64,000 bases of DNA from Peronospora farinosa (GCA_947646735.1 CANTFK010000159.1:154788-218787), one strand, 5' to 3'; shown: positions 33,422-44,987, counted from the first letter of the stretch. Numbers and translations are program-made. Notes: a model not told the origin generated them from the sequence alone.

Positions 33422-33915
33422 TGATCCCGCGGAGATCGACTCCGCTGTCGCGAGTGGTGCCGCCAGCGGGGCGCACCACGAATAACTGCGCTTCTCCGTT
33501 CGCCCAGACTTTGCTCATACTTTGCAATCCAACTTCGTTCGCGATCACTGAGTGGACACTCAGCGATGTGTCGTCGCCATTCGTCATGAGTTGGGCGTGG
33601 AGTCGAGTCACAAGATTGGCATCCTTCATTGACATGGACGAAGCAGAGACGGTCCTCATTCCAAGCATCCTCACACACTCTTTCGCGTAGCGCGCCGATG
33701 GAGTGATCGGCGCGAAGCTCCTCTCGATTGGCGAGCCATAACTGAAAGCTGCTACCATCTTCAAGCATCCGATTCCACCGTTGGATGAAGGCGCACCAAG
33801 AACGTTGTAGAGCTTCATGATCGATTCCATCAAGACCTTTCCCGCGCTGTTTTCGAAATCGGCGGAAGTAGTCCCGCATCATGTCCAGTGAGTTCGGAGC
33901 GTGAGCTCCGGACAA
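32625..33915 (-). CDS. Antisense two-part reading frame at 3' end of inner Gypsy (function unknown)
   Basis: On the minus strand a 186-codon frame runs 33915-33355. It is Trp/Arg-rich and protein-like (YFRRFRKQRGKGLDGIDHEA, RSWCAFIQRWNRMLEDGSSF, CFVHVNEGCQSCD, DEWRRHIAECPLSDRERSWI) and ends in an SR-rich tail. A one-base shift near 33375 leads into a second open frame, to 32625, that continues the SR-rich character (SPRHSRSRHRSRSRH). That frame closes with a clear coiled coil (ARLEAEAASERAAQAEK, SNRELLERIRILERQMLGQ). The first part lies wholly beyond the pol stop, so it has no sense counterpart. The second overlaps the pol C-terminus with its chromodomain. Whether a shift, splice or error joins the parts is unknown. 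I do not recognise the family. The SR stretch could be a by-product of the GAACGA repeats coding for END-rich pol sequence. Confidence 0.5.
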
Positions 33916-34102
33916 GTCGTACAGCGATTAAGGTATGAGCTGCCGCGCCATGATGTTGGTTGATGCACTCCCGCTGACGTTCCTTGGGAGTGCTGCTGGA
34001 CTGGGTGTTGGGTCTCCGGACATTGCTTGTTCGTTTGTAGGCGAAGGGTTTTCGACAGTTGAGCGCTCACGGTTGGTGAGCGCTGTCATGAGAAGGGGGT
34101 GA

Positions 34103-34440
34103 TGTAATGGGCTACATTACATGGTATTAATATGAATAAACAATTACATATATAGGCAGGTGCTGGGCCCGAATTGCGGGCACAGCGTGGTAATTTATTA
34201 TTGGTTTATTATTGGGCCTAAAGTCCCCAATATGGACCAATGATAAATCAACCTGAAATTGTGTGGTTCCCGAAAGGCGGGAACACTGTCGTATTTATTA
34301 CGACTAAAATCTTCGTAATTAGTACGAATTAAAACCAAAATTAAAATCAGAGTTAAATTTACTTAATACCTAATACTTGGGCTTGAGTCTTCCTCAAGCG
34401 CACGTGTAAGCTAGTGACGGTACGCTCTAGCCCCGTTACA
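34103..34440 (+). repeat. 3' LTR of inner Gypsy
   Basis: 338 bp, preceded by the purine tract GAGAAGGGGGTGA and followed by the CAAGG target duplication (34441-34445). It differs from the 5' LTR at two visible positions. Confidence 0.95.
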
Positions 34441-34445
34441 CAAGG

Positions 34446-35082
34446 AATCAGAGCTTCAGGCAAGGATAGAGTAAAGGAGTTAAAAGGATAGGACTATATC
34501 AAATACTACTCAATTTGCGATCTACGTGGCACGACTCCGTCACCCAAGAAGAACTTGCTCTAAGCTACTCACCTGTTTCAGGAAGGGATATATTTTGGCT
34601 CCCCGTCGAAGACAGTTGTGTAGCGAAGTTCAAGTGCGAATAGAGCTCCAGGATATATTTGGCCTGTGAGATCGTTCGAGTAGCAACAACCCCCAAGACC
34701 CGCTATCGGAAGCGGCCTCCCTTACCTCACGATCCGGGAGCAAAGTAAAGGTCAGGCGGTTGATAAGAAGGAAAAGGCCAGGGATAAGCTCCCTGAAGAA
34801 ATTTGGCTATAGGTCCACTCTCGACAAGGTCGATCGAGTGGCCACCTACCGGCCCACCGAGTGAAGCATATTTACTCGAGGCCCCCCAGGTCTACCTCCC
34901 TCAAGGCAGACGTCTACATCTTCACCAAGTCCTCCGAAGAGTGCAACCCGCCAGCCGACGGGTATACAAGGTGAGAGAAGGTCCATACGCGGCATCGGGG
35001 TATCCCCTACGACAGTCGTCAATCCGGAACAGTGAGTGGTTAGGGATCTCTTCATACAGTTTTGAGAATCCACTCCACCACA
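34446..35082 (+). repeat. 3' LTR of outer Gypsy, right part
   Basis: This resumes AATCAGAGCTTCAGG exactly where the left part stopped and matches about 15579-16214. It ends CCACTCCACCACA, followed by the TCGC duplication (35083-35086). Confidence 0.93.
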
Positions 35083-35086
35083 TCGC

Positions 35087-35367
35087 CTTATTGGACTATT
35101 GGGATTTTTGGTACGATCAACAAACAAGTACTTGGTCGATCTTGAAAAGATTTCCAAAGATCACCAAACCCCGTATACCTAACCCAATCAGGATCGACAT
35201 CGACTCAAGTCCACCGAGAAGAGAGCAACCCGCCCTACTGACGGGTAAAAAAGGTGAGGAAGGCTTTATACACGGAAGTGGGGTACCCCCTCCGTTAGTC
35301 GGTCGTCCGGGCGCCAGTGTAGAGTTGGAATCGCATCAGCAATTTTGCGAATCCCACTCCACCACAT
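35087..35367. repeat. Right part of the diverged Gypsy-type LTR
   Basis: This continues the LTR broken at 15046. It carries AACCCGCCCTACTGACGGGT and GGAATCGCATCAGC, diverged versions of the outer LTR's terminal third, and ends CCACTCCACCACA at 35367. Confidence 0.6.
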
Positions 35368-35600
35368 TGTCCCCGGTGACTGGAAACCCTGTCCCCGTCC
35401 ACTGGAAACCCTGTCCCCGGTAGCTGGTACCCCTGTCCCCGGTGATCGATATGCCTGTCCCTGGTGACTGGAAACCCTGTCCTCAGTTACTGGAAATTCT
35501 GTCCCCGGTTACTATTTACACCTGTCCCTGGTTACTCGTACGTCTTTCCACGGTGCCATGTCCCCGGTAATTGGTATCCTGTCCCTAAAGACCCTCATTT
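35367..35600. repeat. Degenerate 22-24 bp minisatellite
   Basis: About ten imperfect units of CTGTCCCCGGTGACTGGAAA (with TACC/CCC variants) run directly from the LTR end. No coding sense is evident. Confidence 0.75.
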
Positions 35601-36084
35601 GAATCTTGAAACCTTGCGACGCCTGGATTATTTCCCCTTTTATTGTGATATCCTCAGGGACCCCGATTCTTCTGGCACTTCTCCACACTTGCCTTCAACA
35701 TGAAAAATTCTACTCTGTATTTATTTTATCTCTTTATATACACCAGAGAGCCTTTAAAACTCTCCGTTATTCCACTGTCTCTCATATAAAATTATCTAGT
35801 AAACACGACAGTTTATCCATTACATTAATGGATTTGAAGAGTCGACGAGCCGAAAACTAGACTCGACGATCAGAGACTCGAAGAGCTAAGGCCAAGTATC
35901 GGAGAATCGACAAACCGAAACCTCGACGACCGGGAACTCGATGTCTAAACTCGATGATCGACACTGGACGACTGAGGCTCGGCTGTTATGGCTCGCCGCG
36001 ATCAAATTATAGAAGCATCACATGGAAACATTCTTTATACCACATCTTCATATATAGGAATATTACATTCATGATATTACCTAC
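35601..36084. other. Spacer with degenerate GACTCGA-type repeats
   Basis: This is AT-rich to 35830, then a stretch (35835-35990) of loosely repeated GACTCGA/CGAAGAGC/CGACGA words. No gene is recognised. Two short frames are not protein-like. Confidence 0.45.
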
Positions 36085-36300
36085 ACCACACAGCGCTTCT
36101 TCACTTTTCGCATTTGAAAGCGCTTTGTCGATGTATATAAAGGACGGTCTACGACAGAGCAATTCATGGTGCAACAAGTACTGAGATTCTCTGTTGCCGA
36201 CATCCTTGGGGTTATCGGCGATATTCTACTGCAATTTTACACTGCTACAATGCTCGTCGGCGTTCCGTGCTCAATAACTTAAGTAGCGAGGTAACAGCAC
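36085..36300 (+). pseudogene. Fragment related to the sequence at the right window edge
   Basis: At about 36118-36165 the frame RFVDVYKGRSTTEQFMVQQV parallels RFVNVSEGRSTTEQFTVQQV at about 63610-63670. The nucleotide match extends on both sides, including a final TTAAGTAGC-AG-TAACAGCACA at about 36279-36305 versus 63977-64000. Small indels break the frame here. The source gene is not identified. Confidence 0.55.
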
Positions 36301-36773
36301 AAAGCATATATATATAATTAATTCCATCACAAACTGCTACTGCAACTTGCTAATTAAAGCGAGCAAATGTCTTGCATCGGCGTGATGGTCGAGATGCATC
36401 CAGCCCTTAGTAGCTTCGTCCTCTTAGAGCTCCTGAGAACGTTTAAAAGCATGGGGAGATGAATCCAAAGGCAAGCAGCCTGGCACAGGCAGCACCGCCA
36501 ACAGCAAGTCCGACAACACCACTGGAACTGATGGTCATGCTCTGAAGTGTTAATTTCTTGCGCGTTATCATTCTCTTTCTTGCTGGCCGGCAGCTCCTGC
36601 TGCGACTTCACGCTCTTATCGATGGAGTTGGTAGCTTCGTGGTCTCAAATACATGCTCCGACTCGAAACTTTCTTTGAAGTCTCAGATATATGCCCCGAC
36701 TTGGAACGACCTTTAAAGCAGCCGGAGCGCTTCTTTGGGCTCTCGGTGGACGAGATCGGGCTCTTGGACAAAC
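36301..36773. other. Spacer with a weak minus-strand frame
   Basis: A minus-strand frame (36611-36354, 85 codons) and an overlapping frame containing SSGVVGLAVGGAACARLLAF suggest a possible hydrophobic C-terminal tail, but neither can be linked to a family. No firm gene call. Confidence 0.3.
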
Positions 36774-37088
36774 TTAACACTTCCATAGCTCGGAAAGAGT
36801 CCAGAAACGAACTCGATTCCTGCTGAACGTCCTGATCCGAGTCCTGCTGAACGACCTCATCCGAGTCCTGCTGAACGACCTCATCCGAGTCCTGCTGAAC
36901 GACCTCATCCGAGGCACGCTAAACGACCTCATCCTAGGCACGCTGATCGACCTCATTCGAGTACCGTTGAACGACCTCATCCGAGTCCCGCTAATGACTT
37001 CATTCGATCCCTTTAAAGTGGAGAACGTAAATTTAGTACCTCCGCGTGCGGTGGTGGTGGTGTTGATGGCGCTAAAATGCTGTACCAA
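36774..37088 (-). CDS. Possible 104-residue protein made of 8-residue repeats
   Basis: At 36825-37000 a 24 bp unit (GTCCTGCTGAACGACCTCAT plus four bases) recurs about seven times. Read on the minus strand it encodes an 8-residue repeat, RTRMRSFS/N. The frame opens with MVQHFSAINTTTTARGG and ends LSELWKC. The length of unit is a multiple of three and the frame is open on both sides, but the protein is unknown and the repeat could be a plain minisatellite. Confidence 0.3.
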   Translation of the reverse strand: MVQHFSAINTTTTARGGTKFTFSTLKGSNEVISGTRMRSFNGTRMRSISVPRMRSFSVPRMRSFSRTRMRSFSRTRMRSFSRTRIRTFSRNRVRFWTLSELWKC

Positions 37089-37215
37089 TTGTTGCCGGTC
37101 GCCTTACGCGAACTACGCAACAAACTTTGATACACACACCTAACTACATCGCGGAAGCTGTTTCCACTATCCCTGCGCGCAGTGAGTGTGATGTAGTAAA
37201 TTCAACACTGATTTA

Positions 37216-39398
37216 TCTATATAATAAAAGAATACTGTCTGTCCGTTTGATCCTTTTCCGGCATTCGGATTGGCTACTTTTGCATTATTTGCTAATTTTG
37301 GATTGGCTGATTTTGCATTTTTGGCTCATTTTGCAATGGCTGACTATGCATTTTTGTATTGATAATTACATGTGCAGATCTCCATAATAGAGTGTCCATA
37401 GGTCGTGCTTCTATCTATAACACTAATATACAAAACGATTGCACACATACGTGTTCATATTCATCATTACATATTGCAATATCAAACACAGCATTTCTTA
37501 GATATATTAGATGAGACACATGCTTTCACTTCGTTTTTAGAACATAGACTCAGGGCTCAACTAATACACTTCAACGTGGCAAAAGCAAGCGTATTGATCA
37601 GGTTAAGGTGGATGCAGTTACAATAAGCGAATCGAATCAAATGTAGTGCATCATACTTATTCATTTATCTGAGTCAACCGGATATTCTTCATTACAGAAC
37701 GACGGGTTTACATTTACCTTCATACCCATCAGTTTCACTTATATGACCGTTTATACGAAAATCGTAAAGTATACTTCGCTAACTGTGTTCGTCGAAAAGA
37801 CGGGTACACATGGTCGTGCGAAACGACAGATACACATTGACCAGCGTCGACAGGTAGACGTTGACTTTCATACTTATTGACTTCATATGTAGCAATTACC
37901 TGACTCAACCAGAATAATAAGTGGGTACGAAGATTATTTAGCAGATGTTGGCTCACCATGTCCGTCGGAACGACGAGTGACCATCCCTATTTTTAAGATA
38001 TATGGTGGGCCAGAGTTCTATTAGCGTAGATTCGCGCACCTATCCGTCGGAACAACGGGCACTATCATAAAGCTGCACACAGGCAAAAAGGTGTATTAAA
38101 AATTGATTGACACACATAGAATAAATTACATACGATCCTGTATACATACAGTACATCTGTCTATTCGGTCCGCACGCTACTATCCGCCGGAACGACGGGT
38201 CCACATTGAAACTTATATTCATCACTTAACCTTGATATTGTAAGGTAAAATGTTGGATTCGAAGGTCAAAAGGCAAACTTCAATCACCATGTCCGTTGGA
38301 ACGACGAGTACACGTTGGCCTTTACATCATCATTTTAATGTAGTCAACCAAATTGGTAAAAAGATGATGTAAAGGTCAGTATATTACAGGCGTCGACTTG
38401 CGCACCATATCCGTCTGAATGACGGGTATACATCCTAGCAAATTGGGGCGTTTAACATGCCAATATATTCTACTTTGCACCATCAGAACGACGGGTGAAC
38501 ACCATAAAAGAGGTGAGTCGATGAAACATGATGCAATCGTCCATCGATTTACTAGCGTGCAGGAATTATCTACAAGCAAATGACTGTATATTATAGCGTT
38601 ACAGAAATTCGCTAATGTGTATCCGGTGGAACGACGGGTTTACATTGGCCTAAATACACATTGACTTTGATAACTATTAATTTACCTGATTTAGCAGAGT
38701 GATTGACCAGTATACATCTACTGTAGGGGTATCCGTCGGAACGACGGGTAAATACCCTAGCAATTTGTTGCGATATACATACTACTTTGCACCGTCGGTA
38801 CAACGGATGAACACCCAAAATAATACAATATGCTATTAGCGTAGAGTTCGCTGTCGTTTCCGTCGAATCGACAGGCACACACCCTAGCAGCGGCGACTTC
38901 GCGCAGCGTTCCATCGAAACGACGTGATATAAACTCAATAAAGAAACTATTTTGGTAGACTTCGCATACTAAATTCGCGGAAATGACGGGTAAACACCCT
39001 AGCCAATCGCTGCGTTTAAGATGTCTATATATGCAACTTCGTACCGTTAAAACGACGGGTGATCAAATGAAAAATTGACGAATAGACGAGTACACATTGC
39101 CTTCATATCCATCTTTACCCTGAGTCAATCGAATTATCTAACGTTAAATGATGGGTTTACAGGTCAAAAGGCAGACCATGTTCGTCGAAACGACGGGTGA
39201 ACACCCTAACCTTCGACACGACAGGCACACATTTACCTTCATACACATTACCTTTGATACTATTTAATTACCTAAGTCAATATACGATCAGCGTCAAATT
39301 TGTGCACCTATCGGTCGAAACGACGGATACACCCCTACTGTATATATGTATTATTAGCATAAAACCATGTCCGTCGGAACGACGGGTAAATTCCCTAG
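37216..39398 (+). mobile_element. Helitron-type unit A (2183 bp)
   Basis: Starts TCTATATAATAAAAGAATAC and ends TTCCCTAG. Its first few hundred bases match unit D, while the region from about 37810 to the end matches unit B nearly perfectly, so it is a mosaic. Confidence 0.7.
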
Positions 39399-41594
39399 TC
39401 TATATAATAATACTTTACTGTCCGTCTGTCTGTCTGTCCGTTTGATCCTTTTCCGGCATTCGGATTGGCTAATTTCTGTTTTTGTTTCAATTTTGGATTG
39501 GCTGATTCTGCATTTTTGGTTCATTTTGCAATGGCTGATTATGCAATTTGTATTAATTATTACATGTGCAGATCTCCATAATAGAGTGTCCATAGGTCGT
39601 GCTTCTATCTATATACAAAACGATTGCACACATACGTGTTCATATTCATCATTACATATTGCAATATCAAACACAGCATTTCTTAGATATATTAGATGAG
39701 ACACATGCTTTCACTTCGTTTTTAAAACATAGACTCAGGGCTCAACTAATACACTTCAACGTGGCAAAAGCAAGCGTATTGATCAGGTTAAGGTGGATGC
39801 AGTTACAATAAGCGAATCGAATCAAATGTAGTGCATCATACTTATTCATTTATCTGAGTCAACCGGACATTCTGCATGACGGGCTTACATCCACCTTTAT
39901 ACCGATAACTTTACCTTATTAAACCGCATATATAGAAGTAAAGAGATGGGTACGAAGATCAAACGACGACTTCGCTTACTGTGTCCGTTGGAACGACGGG
40001 TACACATGGTCGTGCGAAACGACAGATACACATTGACCAGCGTCGACAGGTAGACGTTGACTTTCATACTTATTGACTTCATATGTAGCAATTACCTGAC
40101 TCAACCAGAATAATAAGTGGGTACGAAGATTATTTAGCAGATGTTGGCTCACCATGTCCGTCGGAACGACGAGTGACCATCCCTATTTTTAAGATATATG
40201 GTGGGCCAGAGTTCTATTAGCGTAGATTCGCGCACCTATCCGTCGGAACAACGGGCACTATCATAAAGCTGCACACAGGCAAAAAGGTGTATTAAAAATT
40301 GATTGACACACATAGAATAAATTACATACGATCCTGTATACATACAGTACATCTGTCTATTCGGTCCGCACGCTACTATCCGCCGGAACGACGAGTGCAC
40401 ATTGAATCTCATACCCATTACTTTACCTTAACATTGTAAGGTAAAATGTTGGATTCGAAGGTCAAAAGGCAAACTTTAGTCACCATGTCCGTTGGAACGA
40501 CGAGTACACATTGACCTTTACATCATCATTTTAATGTAGTCAACCAAATTGGTAAAAAGATGATGTAAAGGTCAGTATATTACAGGCGTCGACTTGCGCA
40601 CCATATCCGTCTGAATGACGGGTATACATCCTAGCAAATTGGGGCGTTTAACATGCCAATATATTCTACTTTGCACCATCAGAACGACGGGTGAACACCA
40701 TAAAAGAGGTGAGTCGATGAAACATGATGCAATCGTCCATCGATTTACTAGCGTGCAGGAATTATCTACAAGCAAATGACTGTATATTATAGCGTTACAG
40801 AAATTCGCTAATGTGTATCCGGTGGAACGACGGGTTTACATTGGCCTAAATACACATTGACTTTGATAACTATTAATTTACCTGATTTAGCAGAGTGATT
40901 GACCAGTATACATCTACTGTAGGGGTATCCGTCGGAACGACGGGTAAATACCCTAGCAATTTGTTGCGATATACATACTACTTTGCACCGTCGGTACAAC
41001 GGATGAACACCCAAAATAATACAATATGCTATTAGCGTAGAGTTCGCTGTCGTTTCCGTCGAATCGACAGGCACACACCCTAGCAGCGGCGACTTCGCGC
41101 AGCGTTCCATCGAAACGACGTGATATAAACTCAATAAAGAAACTATTTTGGTAGACTTCGCGTACTAAATTCGCGGAAATGACGGGTAAACACCCTAGCC
41201 AATCGCTGCGTTTAAGATGTCTATATATGCAACTTCGTACCGTTAAAACGACGGGTGATCAAATGAAAAATTGACGAATAGACGAGTACACATTGCCTTC
41301 ATATCCATCTTTACCCTGAGTCAATCGAATTATCTAACGTTAAATGATGGGTTTACAGGTCAAAAGGCAGACCATGTTCGTCGAAACGACGGGTGAACAC
41401 CCTAACCTTCGACACGACAGGCACACATTTACCTTCATACACATTACCTTTGATACTATTTAATTACCTAAGTCAATATACGATCAGCGTCAAATTTGTG
41501 CACCTATCGGTCGAAACGACGGATACACCCCTACTGTATATATGTATTATTAGCATAAAACCATGTCCGTCGGAACGACGGGTAAATTCCCTAG
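39399..41594 (+). mobile_element. Helitron-type unit B (2196 bp)
   Basis: Starts TCTATATAATAATACTTTAC, with a GTCCGTCTGTCTGTCTGTCC run, and ends TTCCCTAG. It is nearly identical to unit C over its whole length. The interior holds about 17 degenerate copies of the terminal hairpin motif at irregular 50-150 bp spacing. A long inverted repeat (ACCTTTACATCAT ... ATGATGTAAAGGT) lies at about 40515-40571. Confidence 0.72.
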
Positions 41595-44121
41595 TCTATA
41601 TAATAATACTTTACTGTCCGTCTGTCTGTCTGTCCGTTTGATCCTTTTCCGGCATTCGGATTGGCTAATTTCTGTTTTTGTTTCAATTTTGGATTGGCTG
41701 ATTCTGCATTTTTGGATCATTTTGCAATGGCTGATTATGCAATTTGTATTAATTATTACATGTGCAGATCTCCATAATAGAGTGTCCATAGGTCGTGCTT
41801 CTATCTATATACAAAACGATTGCACACATACGTGTTCATATTCATCATTACATATTGCAATATCAAACACAGCATTTCTTAGATATATTAGATGAGACAC
41901 ATGCTTTCACTTCGTTTTTAAAACATAGACTCAGGGCTCAACTAATACACTTCAACGTGGCAAAAGCAAGCGTATTGATCAGGTTAAGGTGGATGCAGTT
42001 ACAATAAGCGAATCGAATCAAATGTAGTGCATCATACTTATTCATTTATCTGAGTCAACCGGACATTCTGCATGACGGGCTTACATCCACCTTTATACCG
42101 ATAACTTTACCTTATTAAACCGCATATATAGAAGTAAAGAGATGGGTACGAAGATCAAACGACGACTTCGCTTACTGTGTCCGTTGGAACGACGGGTACA
42201 CATGGTCGTGCGAAACGACAGATACACATTGACCAGCGTCGACAGGTAGACGTTGACTTTCATACTTATTGACTTCATATGTAGCAATTACCTGACTCAA
42301 CCAGAATAATAAGTGGGTACGAAGATTATTTAGCAGATGTTGGCTCACCATGTCCGTCGGAACGACGAGTGACCATCCCTATTTTTAAGATATATGGTGG
42401 GCCAGAGTTCTATTAGCGTAGATTCGCGCACCTATCCGTCGGAACAACGGGCACTATCATAAAGCTGCACACAGGCAAAAAGGTGTATTAAAAATTGATT
42501 GACACACATAGAATAAATTACATACGATCCTGTATACATACAGTACATCTGTCTATTCGGTCCGCACGCTACTATCCGCCGGAACGACGAGTGCACATTG
42601 AATCTCATACCCATTACTTTACCTTAACATTGTAAGGTAAAATGTTGGATTCGAAGGTCAAAAGGCAAACTTTAGTCACCATGTCCGTTGGAACGACGAG
42701 TACACATTGACCTTTACATCATCATTTTAATGTAGTCAACCAAATTGGTAAAAAGATGATCTAAAGGTCAGTATATTACAGGCGTCGACTTGCGCACTAT
42801 ATCCGTCTGAATGACGGGTATACATCCTAGCAAATTGGGGCGTTTAACATGCCAATATATTCTACTTTGCACCATCAGAACGACGGGTGAACACCATAAA
42901 AGAGGTGAGTCGATGAAACATGATGCAATCGTCCATCGATTTACTAGCGTGCAGGAATTATCTACAAGCAAATGACTGTATATTATAGCGTTACAGAAAT
43001 TCGCTAATGTGTATCCGGTGGAACGACGGGTTTACATTGGCCTAAATACACATTGACTTTGATAACTATTAATTTACCTGATTTAGCAGAGTGATTGACC
43101 AGTATACATCTACTGTAGGGGTATCCGTCGGAACGACGGGTAAATACCCTAGCAATTTGTTGCGATATACATACTACTTTGCACCGTCGGTACAACGGAT
43201 GAACACCCAAAATAATACAATATGCTATTAGCGTAGAGTTCGCTGTCGTTTCCGTCGAATCGACAGGCACACACCCTAGCAGCGGCGACTTCGCGCAGCG
43301 TTCCATCGAAACGACGTGATATAAACTCAATAAAGAAACTATTTTGGTAGACTTCGCATACTAAATTCGCGGAAATGACGGGTAAACACCCTAGCCAATC
43401 GCTGCGTTTAAGATGTCTATATATGCAACTTCGTACCGTTAAAACGACGGGTGATCAAATGAAAAATTGACAAATAGACGAGTACACATTGCCTTCATAT
43501 CCATCTATACCCTGAATCAATTCGAATCATCTAACGCAAGTTGATGGATTTACAGGTCAAAAGGCAGACCATGTTCGTCGAAGCGACAGGTGAACACCCT
43601 AACTTTCGAAACGACAGGTATACATTGACATTCATACACATTACACTTAAAACTAATCAATCACCAAAGTCAATCTACGATCAGCGTCAAATTTGTGCAC
43701 CTGTCGGTCGAAACGACGGGAACACCCCTATATATGTACCCCTATATATGTAAAAAAATAGCATAAAACCATGTCCGTCGGACCGACGGGTACACACCCT
43801 AGCAATTCGTTGCGATTAAGATGCCAATATATTATACTTTGCACCTTCCGAACGACGGGTGAACATCATAAAAGAGGTGGGTAGATGAAACATGGTGCAA
43901 TCGTCTATCGATTCACTAGGGTGTAGGTTTCATCTAAAAATAAATGACTAGATATTAACGCGTTCCAGATATTCGTCAGTTTGTACCCGGTGGAACGACG
44001 GGTTTACATTGGGCTGAATGCACATTGACTTTAATACCTATTAGTTTACCTAATTTAACCTGATATTCTAAGCAGAGTGCTTGACCAGTATATCCGTCGG
44101 AACGACGGGTAAATACCCTCG
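41595..44121 (+). mobile_element. Helitron-type unit C (2527 bp)
   Basis: The first 1.9 kb copies unit B (few substitutions, for example GATGATGTAAAGG to GATGATCTAAAGG). The last part diverges and is longer. The end reads CCCTCG rather than CTAG. Confidence 0.68.
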
Positions 44122-44987
44122 TCTATATAATAAAAGAATACTGTCTGTCCGTTTGATCTTTTTCCGGCATTCGGATTGGCTACTTTTGCATTATTTGCTA
44201 ATTTTGGATTGGCTGATTTTGCATTTTTGGCTCATTTTGCAATGGCTGACTATGCATTTTTGTATTGATAATTACATGTGCAGATCTCCATAATAGAGTG
44301 TCCATAGGTCGTGCTTCTATCTATAACACTAATATACGAAACAATGGCACACATAAATGTTCATATACATCATTACATATTGCAATATCAAACGCAGCTT
44401 TTTATTATAATAAATGAGACACATTCTTAAATTTTTTATTAAATCTTGGGCTCAGTCCTCAAATGCCCAGTCTTCAAATATACTTTATACCTTGGCATTG
44501 TCAAAATCAAGCGTTGTCATCAGGTTGTACTGGAATCAGTTATATGACTCATATGTATTGTGTCATACTCATTTAGATTCCTCAATCAACCAGATGTTGT
44601 AAAATAAATAGATGGGTACGATGTCAAAAGTAGGCTTCGTGCACCATGTCCGTCGAAACGAAGAGGTAAAAGTTGACCTTTGAAACGACAGGTACACTTT
44701 GCTCTTCTTACACATTGGCTATCAACTATATTAATTTACTTGAGTAAATTGATATATAATTAGGTAAAATGGTGGGCCAATATGCTATCAGCGTAAAATT
44801 TGCGCACCCATATGTCAGAACAACGGACTAAGATCCTAAGATCCTAGACCTTAGTATCAAAAGCTGCATATAATCTGAAAGTAGCATGAAAAAAGCTGAT
44901 TGACTCACCAACATTCGGTCCTTTCCATTTGATTTATTTTATATGTATGGTCCGCTCGGACCTTATCGTCGCAACGTCAGATGAACA

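Larger units (their letters stand above)
26609..34440 (+). mobile_element. Inner Ty3/gypsy chromodomain element, nested in the outer 3' LTR
   Basis: A complete 7832 bp element with 338 bp LTRs (TGTAA...TTACA) and an exact CAAGG target duplication. It lies in the same orientation as its host element. The order is gag with a CCHC knuckle, protease, RT, RNase H, integrase with a GPF motif, and chromodomain on the plus strand, with an antisense reading frame at the 3' end. The two LTRs differ at only two visible positions (near the start, and in a TTATTGTTGG/TTATTATTGG stretch), so insertion was recent. One stop in gag and two frameshifts in RT break the sense genes. Confidence 0.95.
15047..35082 (+). 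mobile_element. Outer Ty3/gypsy element with chromodomain and two RNase H domains (decayed)
   Basis: LTRs start TGTGG and end CCACA. The 4 bp target duplication TCGC occurs at 15043-15046 and 35083-35086. Without the nested element it is about 12.2 kb. Gene order on the plus strand is gag, protease, reverse transcriptase, RNase H, a second RNase H, integrase and chromodomain; an antisense coding region follows before the 3' LTR. Dual RNase H plus chromodomain matches what has been described for the oomycete Gypsy group called Chronos; I recall that group from the literature and could not check it here. All sense genes are broken by frameshifts and stops. The 3' LTR is cut by the inner Gypsy. 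Confidence 0.92.

Noticed and set aside
38612..43330. 108-codon frame repeated at 38612, 40808 and 43004 on the minus strand
   Set aside because: It is copied because the Helitron-type units are copied; its content is the hairpin motif (C-V-P-V repeats) and no family is recognised.
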